Shown here: one piece after another, positions 51,404-59,613 of the stretch
Position numbering within the stretch: position 1 is the stretch's first letter
How the letters are laid out: each line of letters opens with the position of its first letter
Source of the DNA: Verrucomicrobiota bacterium
GTDB lineage: Bacteria; Verrucomicrobiota; Kiritimatiellia; SS1-B-03-39; UBA6053
Length of the DNA stretch: 64,000 nt
NCBI GenBank assembly: GCA_020831625.1
Contig: JAFIGD010000008.1
Span: forward strand, 62,001 to 126,000
Direction of reading: 5' to 3'
Translations under genes and position numbers: made by a program
The notes under the pieces: model-generated
What the model was told of the DNA's origin: nothing
The model's database searches: none
The model's input: the letters and a program-made list of their open reading frames with translations, nothing else

Positions 51404-51456
51404 GAGTAGAGTAGAGAGGTTCCCGCCTCGATGGCGGGAACCTCTCTACTCTACTC
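51404..51456. repeat. Perfect 24-bp inverted repeat with 5-base loop
   Basis: The arm from 51404 to 51427 (GAGTAGAGTAGAGAGG then TTCCCGCC) is matched exactly by its complement from 51433 to 51456 around TCGAT. On the plus strand a T-tract precedes it and no T-tract follows it, so it is not an ordinary terminator. It lies 110 bases before the YcxB-like start and 11 bases before the orphan SecB fragment. Confidence 0.9.
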
Positions 51457-51466
51457 TGAAATTCCC

Positions 51467-51577
51467 GCCGGAGTCTGCATGCTCTGCGGCGCCTTCCGTG
51501 AACGTCTATCCACCTTCACCCACCGCTCCGCAAACGGGCCGGTGACCCTTCCCTCGATTTCGTTTTATGAAGAGTGA
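51467..51577 (+). pseudogene. Orphan 3' fragment of a SecB-like chaperone gene
   Basis: Thirty-six in-frame codons plus TGA read AGVCMLCGAFRERLSTFTHR then SANGPVTLPSISFYEE, homologous to the last 40 residues of the SecB-like protein at 52819-53244 (TGASMLYGAIREMISTFTSR, SANGPVTLPSISFYEE). The 52 bases 51523-51574 are identical to 53178-53229, while the sequence before differs at many positions. It is a truncated relic of a second chaperone gene, or a partial duplication. Confidence 0.85.
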
Positions 51578-51891
51578 ACCGGTGTTCATTATGCGTTTAT
51601 TTCTTCTCCTCTTTATCTCTGCTTGACTTTGACGGGGGCAGTGATTTTGTGGAGCGAATCCCGATGAGGCCATCAAACCCGGATGAAAAAGGACTGATTC
51701 CGGCACTCTTACAATCCAGCCCCATGAACATTGAGTCCCATATGCTGTTTTCTAAATCCGGTTCTGCCGCTTGGCAGGATATTGGTGGCGGAAAAGGTGT
51801 TAAATTCACCTTAAAACGCAAAATATGGCCGTTCGACACTTGTTTCCACTGGTTAGGCGCTTGCAAAAAGAATGTAACCTTTTAAGTTGAC
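51578..51891. other. Gap between chaperone relic and toxin gene
   Basis: No gene is seen in these 314 bases. They presumably hold the promoter of the toxin-antitoxin-chaperone operon and a 5' leader; I could not pick out a convincing palindromic operator like the one in front of the other toxin-antitoxin pair. Confidence 0.5.
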
Positions 51892-52311
51892 ATGAAGCTG
51901 ATCTTGCGTCAAATACCCGGCCTCGTTGATGAGCCCTCCTCCGTGTGGAAGGTCCGGGCATTGGCGATCGATGATAAATGTCCTGTCATTGAGGAGTTAC
52001 TGAAATGGAAACAAAGCGAACCCGCAGAATTCAACAAAATTCTCAAAGCGATGAAGGTGGCCGCAGCCACCCGGCAGGTGAGAGACCCGAAAAAGGTCAA
52101 AGCCTGCGCCAATCCCGCCTACAAAGGCACCTATGAGTTTCGTGCCCATAAAGGGCAGGCCCGCGTGATGTTCTTCTACCATGAAGAGGAAGAATCCCTG
52201 ATTGTCTGCACCGTCCCCTTTTTTGGCAAGGGTGGCAGTGCCCAAAAGCAGGACACCGCGTTTAAACAATGCCACGAACTGAAAACGCATTTCGAGAAAG
52301 CTCAACAATGA
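51892..52311 (+). CDS. RelE/HigB-like toxin of a toxin-antitoxin-chaperone module
   Basis: A 139-residue protein that reads VWKVRALAIDDKCPVIEELL at the N-terminus and has, in its second half, GTYEFRAHKGQARVMFFYHE and LIVCTVPFFGKGGSAQKQDT, the strand and KKTQ-like (here GKGGSAQKQD) segment of Gp49-like RelE-superfamily toxins, which cleave mRNA. It is about 40 residues longer than the HigB-type toxin at 13.9 kb. Its stop codon overlaps the antitoxin ATG by four bases (ATGA), and the antitoxin overlaps a SecB-like gene. In Mycobacterium tuberculosis the three-gene system HigB1-HigA1-SecB has the same gene order. The toxin call is good by structure and context but not proven. Confidence 0.82.
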   Translation: MKLILRQIPGLVDEPSSVWKVRALAIDDKCPVIEELLKWKQSEPAEFNKILKAMKVAAATRQVRDPKKVKACANPAYKGTYEFRAHKGQARVMFFYHEEEESLIVCTVPFFGKGGSAQKQDTAFKQCHELKTHFEKAQQ

Positions 52312-52844
52312 AAACCGAAATCGAAATCCCCGATGATGCCCTCAGCGACGAACTGAAGGCGCTGTTTGACAGCACGCCGGCCCTCACGGTCGAAAAAGAG
52401 AAAGAGCTGGCCGACGCCGTGCGGACCGCGCAGCAGGATCCGATCTTCCAGGCGGAACTGATGAAGGCCCGTGTGGTGGAGGCGGTGCTGGAGGAGATGG
52501 ATACCCAACAACTCAATCGAAACCAGTTGGCCAAGAAGTGGAACAAGAGCCGCCAATACGTCGGGCGGATTTTGGATGAAAACCGGAAAGCCAATTTCAC
52601 CCTGGAAACCGTTTCCGAGCTGTTGCACCTGGTGGGCAAGCGCATGGAAATCCAGATCCGGGACCTCGCACCTGCCTCAGCCTGTGGAACCGGGGAAGTC
52701 CACCTGACGGAACCCTTGGCCCCGACCTGTCAGCAGATCTTTTGGCTGAATCATGCCTCTCGGGCTAAATCGGGAACTGTGAACCTGAAAACAAACCTGC
52801 AAATGGCGGAGCACGATAATGAACGAGAAGCCCTTACAGCTTAA
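52308..52844 (+). CDS. HTH antitoxin with long C-terminal tail (chaperone-addiction type)
   Basis: A 178-residue protein. Residues about 65-115 hold a Cro/C1-type helix-turn-helix region (LNRNQLAKKWNKSRQYVGRIL then ANFTLETVSELLHLVGK). The N-terminal 60 residues are acidic and probably bind the toxin, as in HigA-like proteins. After the HTH comes a tail of about 60 residues (DLAPASACGTGEVHLTEPLA, then CQQIFWLNHASR) that ordinary HigA antitoxins lack. In TAC modules such a C-terminal chaperone-addiction (ChAD) tail makes the antitoxin depend on the SecB-like chaperone. The gene overlaps the toxin by four and the chaperone by 26 bases. Identity of the tail as ChAD is inference. Confidence 0.8.
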   Translation: MKTEIEIPDDALSDELKALFDSTPALTVEKEKELADAVRTAQQDPIFQAELMKARVVEAVLEEMDTQQLNRNQLAKKWNKSRQYVGRILDENRKANFTLETVSELLHLVGKRMEIQIRDLAPASACGTGEVHLTEPLAPTCQQIFWLNHASRAKSGTVNLKTNLQMAEHDNEREALTA

Positions 52845-53244
52845 AGCCTCACCGCTGGAGGTGATCGCCCACGAATTTTTAAGCATGGTAATCCATGCGA
52901 CCCCGGCGGAGTCCTTTGGCACAGGGGATATTCAAGTTCAGCGACAATTTCACCAGGATCCGGAAATACCGAAGCGATGGGTGGTGTTGTTGATCGTAGA
53001 ACTGGTCGGGGAGGAGGGCGAGGACGCCAAGGCTCCATCTTACACCGGCAGGGTCATGGCCCGCGGCGTATATGAAGTGCATGAAAGCTATTCGGGCGAC
53101 CCCGAACGCCTGATCCGCATCACCGGCGCCTCCATGCTCTATGGCGCCATCCGTGAAATGATCTCCACCTTCACCAGCCGCTCCGCAAACGGGCCGGTGA
53201 CCCTTCCCTCGATTTCGTTTTATGAAGAGGTCGAGAAAGAATGA
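52819..53244 (+). CDS. SecB-like chaperone of the toxin-antitoxin-chaperone module
   Basis: A 141-residue SecB-fold protein. The second half shows RITGASMLYGAIREMISTFTSR followed by ANGPVTLPSISFYEE, equivalent to the AREMI..LT..GG..P..LPPINF pattern of SecB. Strands in the first half (VVLLIVELVGEEGED, GRVMARGVYEVHESY) fit the SecB beta-sheet, which binds unfolded proteins. Canonical SecB works for Sec export; shorter, TAC-linked members instead protect an antitoxin from aggregation and degradation. It is cotranslated with the antitoxin (26-base overlap). Its final bases also form the start of the next gene's frame, and a diverged relic of its 3' end lies 1.65 kb upstream. Confidence 0.85.
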   Translation: MNEKPLQLKASPLEVIAHEFLSMVIHATPAESFGTGDIQVQRQFHQDPEIPKRWVVLLIVELVGEEGEDAKAPSYTGRVMARGVYEVHESYSGDPERLIRITGASMLYGAIREMISTFTSRSANGPVTLPSISFYEEVEKE

Positions 53245-53296
53245 CCCCCTCATCCTCATCACTCGGACTTCAATATTTATTGAAAAGGAAATATAC

Positions 53297-56200
53297 TTGA
53301 GTGGTCAAGACGGAAACCGAGGTTACCTCATCCAAACTGTAATAGCGGTATTGGAATCACTCAAACGTACTGATTGGGTAAAGATCACAATCGAGCCTTC
53401 TCATGATGCCGAAAAAATAGATATATTGTGGCATGGGGTGACTAAAACAAGGTCATGCCAAGTAAAGTCATCTATTAATCAGATTAATTTACCGGATGCA
53501 AAACGGTGGGCTGATGAATTGGAACGACATTCTAGAGCAGATGAACTAACACTCATTCTTGTTGGCCCATGCTCATCTCAAGTCGCTAGAATGGAACGGT
53601 ATGGGAATGTCGATGTTCCATGCCCGAAAAATGCCGATTTTGAAGGATTAATTGGACTCGCCGCCCATCTTCTTGACAGGTTCTTGGTACAGGAGAATAT
53701 TAAGTCCCAATCGCCGCATCATCGAGAAATGATGGTCGATACCCTGATAACTAAGTTATCAATTTTAGCCAGTAACGGTTCTCCTATCGAGAGGAAAGAA
53801 TTCATAAACCTAATAAAAGGCTGGATCCTTACGGTTTCTGCCCCAGTTATTTTAACCTGGGAGCTGGTTGATTTTTCTCGTCAACGAGGAGTCGAAAACG
53901 CGATTTCCGGACAGAGGCTCGGTCCCGCGGACGTGGAAGCATGTCCGGAATTTAATATTTGTAAGCAAGTCGTGGCCGAGCTTAAAAGATCTCATTGGTA
54001 TTCGATCATTGGCCAACCAGGTTGCGGTAAATCTATAACTGCATGGCAAGCTGCGAAAAAATTTCACGATACAGGCTATATCATATGGAGACCCAACTAC
54101 AATGCCGATCCAAATACGTTGTTGAAAAATCTTCCGTCAGCCTCACCTTCAGTTATAGTCATTGATGACGCACAACAATTTGGTTCGGCATTTGTGGATC
54201 GTATATTAGAATGTTCATGTGAAAATCTGAAGATTATCGTTACTAGCACTCTTGCTGAGATTGTAACACGCAATCCTTCATGCATTTCTCCTATATCTAG
54301 CATCGATATTCTTAAAACTGAAATGCTAATAAGGCGCAATGAAATCCTTCCAATCGTTCAGCGTTTTGATGACCAAGTAAGTGACAAATTCATGGATGTC
54401 TCCTATGAAAGGCGAGTAGATGACTGTGCACGCCAAAAGACACCTTGGGAGTTTTTTTGGGTTCTTCGTGGTGGGTGGAGAACAGCACGTGCTGAATACG
54501 AAAGCCTGAAGCAGGTGCCAAATGCAAATATACTCCTTACCTTGATATCCCTAAAACAGATCAGTAGTTGCGACGCAGGTATTTCGGGTGTCAAATTATC
54601 ACGCTTTGCTGCTGAATCGAATTTAACGGAAGACGAAATAGACAAAGCAGTTTCATGCCTTGCGTCTATGGGTTTGATTTTAGTTTCAGACGACATTTAT
54701 CGTACTAAGCATATCAGCTATGCTCATAGAATTGTTAAAGAGAGTTTAAGCAGTGAAAACTTCACGACTTGGGATCCCACAATTGATGCGCTTATAACCG
54801 TTGTTTTGGATAATGATACACCACTGAAAGGAGTTTATTGGCTGTTGGATTCTATACAAATGGTTGATGCTTTAAGGTTGTCCAACGGGGAACGACTTAG
54901 GCGAATGCGGGAGCCACTCCTTAGAAGGTGCCGGGACGAATGGCGTAAGAACGAATGGGCTGTCGGTTGCGTTCTTTGTATTTACAGAATTTTTGAACTT
55001 TCACTTGGAGAAATCCTTGTTGACAAGGAGTTATTGCTTTTGTGGTTTACTGCTGGCACCGGCAGAATTGCAAGATTTAGTAGTGGAATCGCGAACCACC
55101 TGATAAATTGCTCTGATAAAATTGGAAGGTATGATGAAGCGAATGGAGCGAAGAACCTTTTTGAAGAAGTTGATTCTGTGCGCCTTGTCGATTTAGCCAA
55201 TAATTTGACATTGGCTGATTTCTACAGCTTCGGTGATTTACTCGGCAGATTAGCATTTTATCGGCCATCGTGGTCATCGTTGTTCCTTGTTCAGTTCAAC
55301 TGGCCCAGATTATTGCAAATAATCCTCTCAGCAAGCGCAAGTGACGCTTATGCTGTAGATAAAATTATCGGAAGTCTGAGTCTGTTGGGCTGTCGCGAAG
55401 ATGAGAAGCTCACCCTAAAATATTCAGAAGAAATTATCCCATTTGTTGTAAAAGCAATTAGTGAAGATCCGATTCACGCAATTGCATCTATGCAAGATTT
55501 CTTTTGGAATTGCCTCGGCTTCACTCCTTATATTTTCCGACAAGGATCAAGTCCAGACGAACGGCAAAATCAGATCGTTCAGAGCATTATCTCAAAACTT
55601 GATCCCGGGGTCTTTGCCTTAGCGATGAAGAATATTATCAATCGGGATATGGAGACTTTAGCTCGCTCTTTGTCAATTATTCATGAAGTAGATGCTCAGT
55701 TCGTTTCCCGAGTGGCTTCCATAGTGGCTGTAGAGAATTTTGAATTCGCCACAGATTCAGAATGGCGGAATCAGACCCGAGAACTAAAACATTTGCTTTC
55801 TTTTTTTTGTATCGGTAAGGAACGCCAGCCAGCGCGAACATGGGTTGAACGTAGCGAGCATGTTATTGAAGGTCTTTTAGATCCGATGCTTGCTGGTGTG
55901 GCCCCCCATATAGCAATAAAATTTATAGAGTCAGGTCGAGGGGTTAAATTAATTGGTCGTGAGCAACGGTGGAACGAAACTATAGTGGCAATCGCCGCAA
56001 TTGCAGATGTTGACAAGGAGAAATGCGTGCATTTTGTCACTGACAAGCTCCAGGAATTAGTGGAGGCACTTTATGTGCTTACTTTGGATCCACCGAAATA
56101 TATGCTAACTTTCTTTCGGCTTATACACGAGTTGTCTGAAGATTTATTTTCACTTCTATTGAGTGAATTGGATTTAGATGATCCAAGGGCGATCAATTTG

Positions 56201-56335
56201 ATTGATCGATTGGCTAAATATCAACATAATGAACGGATTAATTATAAAAAATTAGCGACCCTTGCTTCTCGAATGGAGGGTGAAATCAGTATTCTAGGTA
56301 AAGGCTTTTTAATGCGTTTGGAAAATGCAATGTAA
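53297..56335 (+). CDS. PD-(D/E)XK-like nuclease fused to a P-loop (STAND-like) NTPase; defence candidate
   Basis: A large protein (about 1012 residues from the TTG at 53297; 1037 from the ATG at 53222, numbering used below). Residues 1-150 read GYLIQTVIAVLESL, then Asp67 (KIDILW) and Gln80-Val-Lys82 (SCQVKSS), the D..QxK core of DUF4297/Cap4-type restriction-like nucleases. A P-loop follows at 264-271 (GQPGCGKS) with Walker B VIVIDDAQQF at 311-320, a VTSTLAEIV sensor stretch, and PWEFFWVLRGGW; the last 600 residues are helical, without a known repeat. This is the build of STAND-type antiviral proteins (Avs). It is shorter than Avs1-4 and not assignable to one. AAAAGGA before the TTG supports that start. 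The gene is distinctly AT-rich. It probably senses a phage component and then degrades DNA. Confidence 0.75.
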   Translation: MSGQDGNRGYLIQTVIAVLESLKRTDWVKITIEPSHDAEKIDILWHGVTKTRSCQVKSSINQINLPDAKRWADELERHSRADELTLILVGPCSSQVARMERYGNVDVPCPKNADFEGLIGLAAHLLDRFLVQENIKSQSPHHREMMVDTLITKLSILASNGSPIERKEFINLIKGWILTVSAPVILTWELVDFSRQRGVENAISGQRLGPADVEACPEFNICKQVVAELKRSHWYSIIGQPGCGKSITAWQAAKKFHDTGYIIWRPNYNADPNTLLKNLPSASPSVIVIDDAQQFGSAFVDRILECSCENLKIIVTSTLAEIVTRNPSCISPISSIDILKTEMLIRRNEILPIVQRFDDQVSDKFMDVSYERRVDDCARQKTPWEFFWVLRGGWRTARAEYESLKQVPNANILLTLISLKQISSCDAGISGVKLSRFAAESNLTEDEIDKAVSCLASMGLILVSDDIYRTKHISYAHRIVKESLSSENFTTWDPTIDALITVVLDNDTPLKGVYWLLDSIQMVDALRLSNGERLRRMREPLLRRCRDEWRKNEWAVGCVLCIYRIFELSLGEILVDKELLLLWFTAGTGRIARFSSGIANHLINCSDKIGRYDEANGAKNLFEEVDSVRLVDLANNLTLADFYSFGDLLGRLAFYRPSWSSLFLVQFNWPRLLQIILSASASDAYAVDKIIGSLSLLGCREDEKLTLKYSEEIIPFVVKAISEDPIHAIASMQDFFWNCLGFTPYIFRQGSSPDERQNQIVQSIISKLDPGVFALAMKNIINRDMETLARSLSIIHEVDAQFVSRVASIVAVENFEFATDSEWRNQTRELKHLLSFFCIGKERQPARTWVERSEHVIEGLLDPMLAGVAPHIAIKFIESGRGVKLIGREQRWNETIVAIAAIADVDKEKCVHFVTDKLQELVEALYVLTLDPPKYMLTFFRLIHELSEDLFSLLLSELDLDDPRAINLIDRLAKYQHNERINYKKLATLASRMEGEISILGKGFLMRLENAM

Positions 56336-56437
56336 CTATCTTAATAAAGGGCTATTTATGAAGTTCCTCGCTTGTAAATTCTTTCAAAATTTTCAATTTG
56401 TCTGTCTCGCTGGCCCTGTTATCGTGATGTTCCTTTA

Positions 56438-56708
56438 TCAATCCACCTCACCCACCATCCCATACAACCCCGCCACAATCCCATTCATCTCCGCCTCTTT
56501 CGCTTCAATCACCTTATCCAGTTCGGTGATTTGGTGGTCGAGGTTTAGGATTTTGGATTTTAGGCCTTGGTCCTGGGTTTGTTTGAGGTTTAACAGGTCG
56601 TTGTGGAGTTTTTTGCCGTTGTAGGCTTGGGTGACGTTGCGGGGGCGGAGGGTGTGGCGCCATTGGGAGGCGAGAAAAGCGTCGTCCAGAAGCGGGAGAA
56701 AAGTCATG
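56438..56708 (-). pseudogene. C-terminal remnant of a restriction-type DNA methyltransferase
   Basis: The frame reads MTFLPLLDDAFLASQWRHTL, RPRNVTQAYNGKKLHNDLLN, then LKQTQDQGLKSKILNLDHQI and ends with an acidic coil and LYGMVGEVD. The RPRNVT.AYNG box and the closing 'IV..LYGL' pattern resemble the tails of type IIG/Eco57I-like or related DNA methylases. The catalytic part is missing and the frame continues upstream only into the palindromic repeats. I judge it a truncated defence-gene relic. Alternatively it could be a small stand-alone helical protein. Confidence 0.55.
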
Positions 56709-56764
56709 GCCCCGTTATGCGCAATCCGCCGGAAAAACCAAGTCTGCAATCCGTGTGCAATCGC

Positions 56765-56846
56765 TTTTCCGAAGTTCGGAAAACGTTGGTCGGGATTTTC
56801 CGAGCGTCGGAAAAACAACCGGCTGCGTTTCCGAGTCTCGGAAACG
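56765..56846. repeat. Three TTTTCCGA/TCGGAAAA palindromes
   Basis: Three members lie within 82 bases: arms TTTTCCGA and TCGGAAAA around AGT (56765-56783), around GCG (56796-56814), and CGTTTCCGA with TCGGAAACG around GTC (56826-56846). They begin 56 bases upstream of the methyltransferase remnant's likely start and end 8 bases behind the zinc-ribbon gene. Confidence 0.85.
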
Positions 56847-56854
56847 ATGAAAAA

Positions 56855-57214
56855 TCACTTCGGATCAAACTGACCGCAACTGTCGGTGGCTTCGACTTCG
56901 CGGTCGTGGAGCATGCAGCGCTGGGTGAACGGGTTCACGACGTAGTGCGCGCATTTGCGGCAGAGTTTCGCGGTTTCGTTTTCGATGTCGAAGAGAGAGG
57001 AGGCTTCGGGCGCGTCCTCTTTGGCGAACGCGTCCCAGAGGGGATTGGCTTTGGGGGCGGCTTTGGCGGGAGGGGCTTTGCGGCCGCCCCCGTCCCGGAT
57101 CACATGGCCGCACAGCGTGCAACGACGGGTTTCGCCGATTTTGCGAAACCCGTCGTACACAGCGTCGGTGATGAACAGGGCGTCTTCCCGACAGGAGGGA
57201 CAAACCTGTTTCAT
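56855..57214 (-). CDS. Zinc-ribbon protein of unknown function
   Basis: A 119-residue protein with an N-terminal zinc ribbon (CPSC near residue 6, CTLCG near 32) linked by an Ala/Pro/Lys-rich stretch to a C-terminal Cys-rich motif (CRKCAHYVVNPFTQRCMLHDR, then DSCGQFDP) that could bind a second zinc or an iron-sulfur cluster. The ATG at 57214 is four bases behind the ahcY stop, which makes it the third gene of a regulator-ahcY-zinc-ribbon operon. The second cysteine set resembles small rubredoxin-like or 'CxxC...C...C' ribbons, but I recognise no family. The context suggests a role in methyl-cycle metabolism or its regulation. Confidence 0.72.
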   Translation of the reverse strand: MKQVCPSCREDALFITDAVYDGFRKIGETRRCTLCGHVIRDGGGRKAPPAKAAPKANPLWDAFAKEDAPEASSLFDIENETAKLCRKCAHYVVNPFTQRCMLHDREVEATDSCGQFDPK

Positions 57215-57218
57215 GCGA

Positions 57219-58643
57219 TCAGTAGCGGTAATGTTCGGGTTTGTAGGGGCCCTGAACCGGCACACCGAGGTATTTCGACTGCTTCTGGGTCAGCGAGTCG
57301 AGCTGAACCCCGAGCCGATCCAGGTGAAGGCGGGCGACCTCCTCGTCGAGGTGCTTGGGAATCAGGTACAGACCCACCGGATATTTTTCGGTGTATTTGT
57401 AGAGTTCGATCTGCGCGAGCACCTGGTTGGTGAAGCTGTTGGACATCACGAAACTGGGATGGCCGGTGGCGCAGCCGAGGTTCATCAGGCGGCCTTCGGC
57501 CAGCAGAATAATCCGGTTGCCCTTGGGGAAGGTGATGAGGTCAACCTGCGGTTTGATGTTTTCCCACTTGTATTTCTTGAGTTTGGCGACCTGAATTTCG
57601 CTGTCGAAGTGGCCGATGTTGCAGACCACCGCGCCGTCTTTCATCTGGCGCATGTGGCGTTCGGTGATGACGTCGCAGCAGCCGGTGGTGGTCACAAAGA
57701 TGTCGGCGAAGGTGCAGACATTGTCCATGGTGTTGACCTCGTAGCCGTCCATGGCGGCCTGAAGGGCGCAGATGGGATCGATTTCGGTGATGATCACCCG
57801 CGAACCCTGGCCGCGCAGCGCCTCGGCGCTGCCTTTGCCCACGTCACCATAGCCGGCGACCACGGAGATCTTGCCGCCCATGAGGATGTCGGTGGCGCGG
57901 CAGATGCCGTCGGGAAGGGAGTGGCGGCATCCGTATTTGTTGTCGAATTTGGTTTTGGTGACCGCGTCGTTCACGTTGAACGCGGGGAAGAGCAGTTCGC
58001 CCTTCTGGTGCATCTGATACAGACGGTGGACGCCGGTGGTGGTTTCTTCGCTGACGCCCTTGATGGATTCGGCCAGACGGGTGAAGCGGCCGGGACGGAG
58101 CTTCAGCGCTTTTTTGAGCTGGGCGTAGAGGACTTCCTCTTCTTCGCTGCCTGGTTTCTTGTCGAGAATCTTCGGATTGCGTTCCGCCTGATAGCCCAGA
58201 TGCACGTAGAGGGTGGCATCGCCGCCGTCATCGAGAATCATATTGGGATATTCGTTTTCGCCCCAGTCGAGGATGCGGTCGGTGTATTCCCAGTATTCTT
58301 TGAGGGTTTCGCCTTTTACGGCAAAGACCGGCGTGCCGGTGGCGGCGATGGCGGCGGCGGCGTGGTCCTGGGTGGAATAGATGTTGCAACTGGCCCAGCG
58401 CACTTCGGCGCCCAGCGCCTGCAGGGTTTCGATGAGCATGGCGGTCTGAATGGTCATGTGCAGCGACCCGGCGATGCGCGCGCCTTTGAGGGGCTGCTCT
58501 TTGCCGAATTTTTCCCGGAGGGACATCAGGCCGGGCATTTCAATTTCGGCGAGGCGCATTTCCTTGCGGCCATATTCGGCAAGGCTGATATCTTTGATGA
58601 TGTAATCAGTGTTGGTGTTGGTCTTTTTGCGTTTGGTGCTCAT
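57219..58643 (-). CDS. ahcY: Adenosylhomocysteinase
   Basis: Splits S-adenosylhomocysteine into adenosine and homocysteine, removing the product inhibitor of methyltransferases. The 474-residue product carries [36 protein letters not shown], the substrate-binding [21 protein letters not shown], the NAD-binding [10 protein letters not shown] with [18 protein letters not shown], and the C-terminal [29 protein letters not shown]. The start follows the upstream regulator gene with only one base between. The enzyme uses bound NAD in a redox-neutral elimination. Confidence 0.98.
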   Translation of the reverse strand: MSTKRKKTNTNTDYIIKDISLAEYGRKEMRLAEIEMPGLMSLREKFGKEQPLKGARIAGSLHMTIQTAMLIETLQALGAEVRWASCNIYSTQDHAAAAIAATGTPVFAVKGETLKEYWEYTDRILDWGENEYPNMILDDGGDATLYVHLGYQAERNPKILDKKPGSEEEEVLYAQLKKALKLRPGRFTRLAESIKGVSEETTTGVHRLYQMHQKGELLFPAFNVNDAVTKTKFDNKYGCRHSLPDGICRATDILMGGKISVVAGYGDVGKGSAEALRGQGSRVIITEIDPICALQAAMDGYEVNTMDNVCTFADIFVTTTGCCDVITERHMRQMKDGAVVCNIGHFDSEIQVAKLKKYKWENIKPQVDLITFPKGNRIILLAEGRLMNLGCATGHPSFVMSNSFTNQVLAQIELYKYTEKYPVGLYLIPKHLDEEVARLHLDRLGVQLDSLTQKQSKYLGVPVQGPYKPEHYRY

Positions 58644-58644
58644 G

Positions 58645-59589
58645 TCATCCTTCGGATTGAGTTTTGATTGCGGTTGAAAAAAGAACGGGCAGCTCCATGG
58701 TCGCGCCCGGAAGCCGTTCGTAAAATTGAGGGGTCAGGCCGGCGGCCTTGAGCAGGGGGGTAAGGGTGTCGGGATCGAAGCCCAGCCAGACATCGGCATA
58801 TTGCTCGCGCACCCAGTCCTGTTCATGGGCGCAGAGATCCAGCAGAACCAGTCGGCCGCCCGGTTTGAGGATGCGCGAGGCTTCGCTCAGGGCCCGGCCG
58901 GGATCGGCGGCGTGGTGCAGCGCCTGACTGAGAAACACGGTGTCCACGGAAGCGTCCGAAATCGGGAGGGTCTCCAGGTCGGCCTCCAGCGTCTGAATCC
59001 GATCGCCCACGCCGGAGCGGTCGGCGGCCTCGCGCAGGCGGACCAGCATCTTCGGCGAGAGATCCACCGCGATGACCTTTTTGCATCCGCGGGCGAGCAG
59101 GAGGGAGAGGGCTCCTTCGCCGGCGCCGAGATCCGCGACCACCTGTCCGACATACCCCAGAGCCAGACCGGCGGCCAGAGCCGGCCAGCCGCCGCCGGGT
59201 TCGGTCAATGATCCGTACCGCCCCGCCATTTCATCGAAAAAGTCGCGGTTGTGGGCCCGGCGCTGATCCAGGGCGCGGCGGACCGAGGTGCGGTCCTCGG
59301 CGTCCAGCGGCAGTTCCGCGAGGTGACGGTCGAGCAGGGAGGACAACTCCGCATCCGCGAAGGCGGGGCCGCGGTGATAGTAGACCGAGGTGCCGTCGCG
59401 GCGGCTGTCGAGCAGTCCGCATTCCCGCAGGGGCTTCAACTGGCGGCTGACCGTTGACTGTGGCAGCCCCAGTACCCGCACCAGCTCCGCCACCGAAAGC
59501 TCCGCAATCGACACCGCACGAAGAATGCGTAAACGGCAGTCATCCGCGAGGGCTTTGAAGATGGAGAGAGCGGGGGATTCTTGATTCAT
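58645..59589 (-). CDS. ArsR-family regulator fused to a SAM-binding methyltransferase domain (SahR-like)
   Basis: A 314-residue protein. Residues 8-75 are a winged helix of the ArsR type ([39 protein letters not shown]), and the rest is a class I SAM-binding domain ([54 protein letters not shown]). This fusion is the layout of SahR, a regulator of the methyl cycle that senses S-adenosylhomocysteine in Proteobacteria, and it lies directly in front of ahcY. The ATG at 59589 is favoured; an upstream in-frame start at 59637 would add 16 residues of weak sequence. A repressor of its own operon is the likely role. Outside Proteobacteria the assignment is inference. Confidence 0.75.
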   Translation of the reverse strand: MNQESPALSIFKALADDCRLRILRAVSIAELSVAELVRVLGLPQSTVSRQLKPLRECGLLDSRRDGTSVYYHRGPAFADAELSSLLDRHLAELPLDAEDRTSVRRALDQRRAHNRDFFDEMAGRYGSLTEPGGGWPALAAGLALGYVGQVVADLGAGEGALSLLLARGCKKVIAVDLSPKMLVRLREAADRSGVGDRIQTLEADLETLPISDASVDTVFLSQALHHAADPGRALSEASRILKPGGRLVLLDLCAHEQDWVREQYADVWLGFDPDTLTPLLKAAGLTPQFYERLPGATMELPVLFSTAIKTQSEG

Positions 59590-59601
59590 TTGTATTTCCG
59601 G

Positions 59602-59613
59602 ATTTATGAATAT
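59602..59613. promoter_or_regulatory. AT-rich partial dyad before the SahR-like gene
   Basis: ATTTATGAATAT lies 13 bases upstream of the regulator's ATG and is nearly its own reverse complement. ArsR-family repressors often bind such sites over the promoter. Weak evidence. Confidence 0.35.

Noticed and set aside
51574-51885. Plus-strand 103-codon frame before the toxin
   Set aside because: It starts in the chaperone relic's stop region and shows no domain; the sequence is more likely the leader of the TAC operon.
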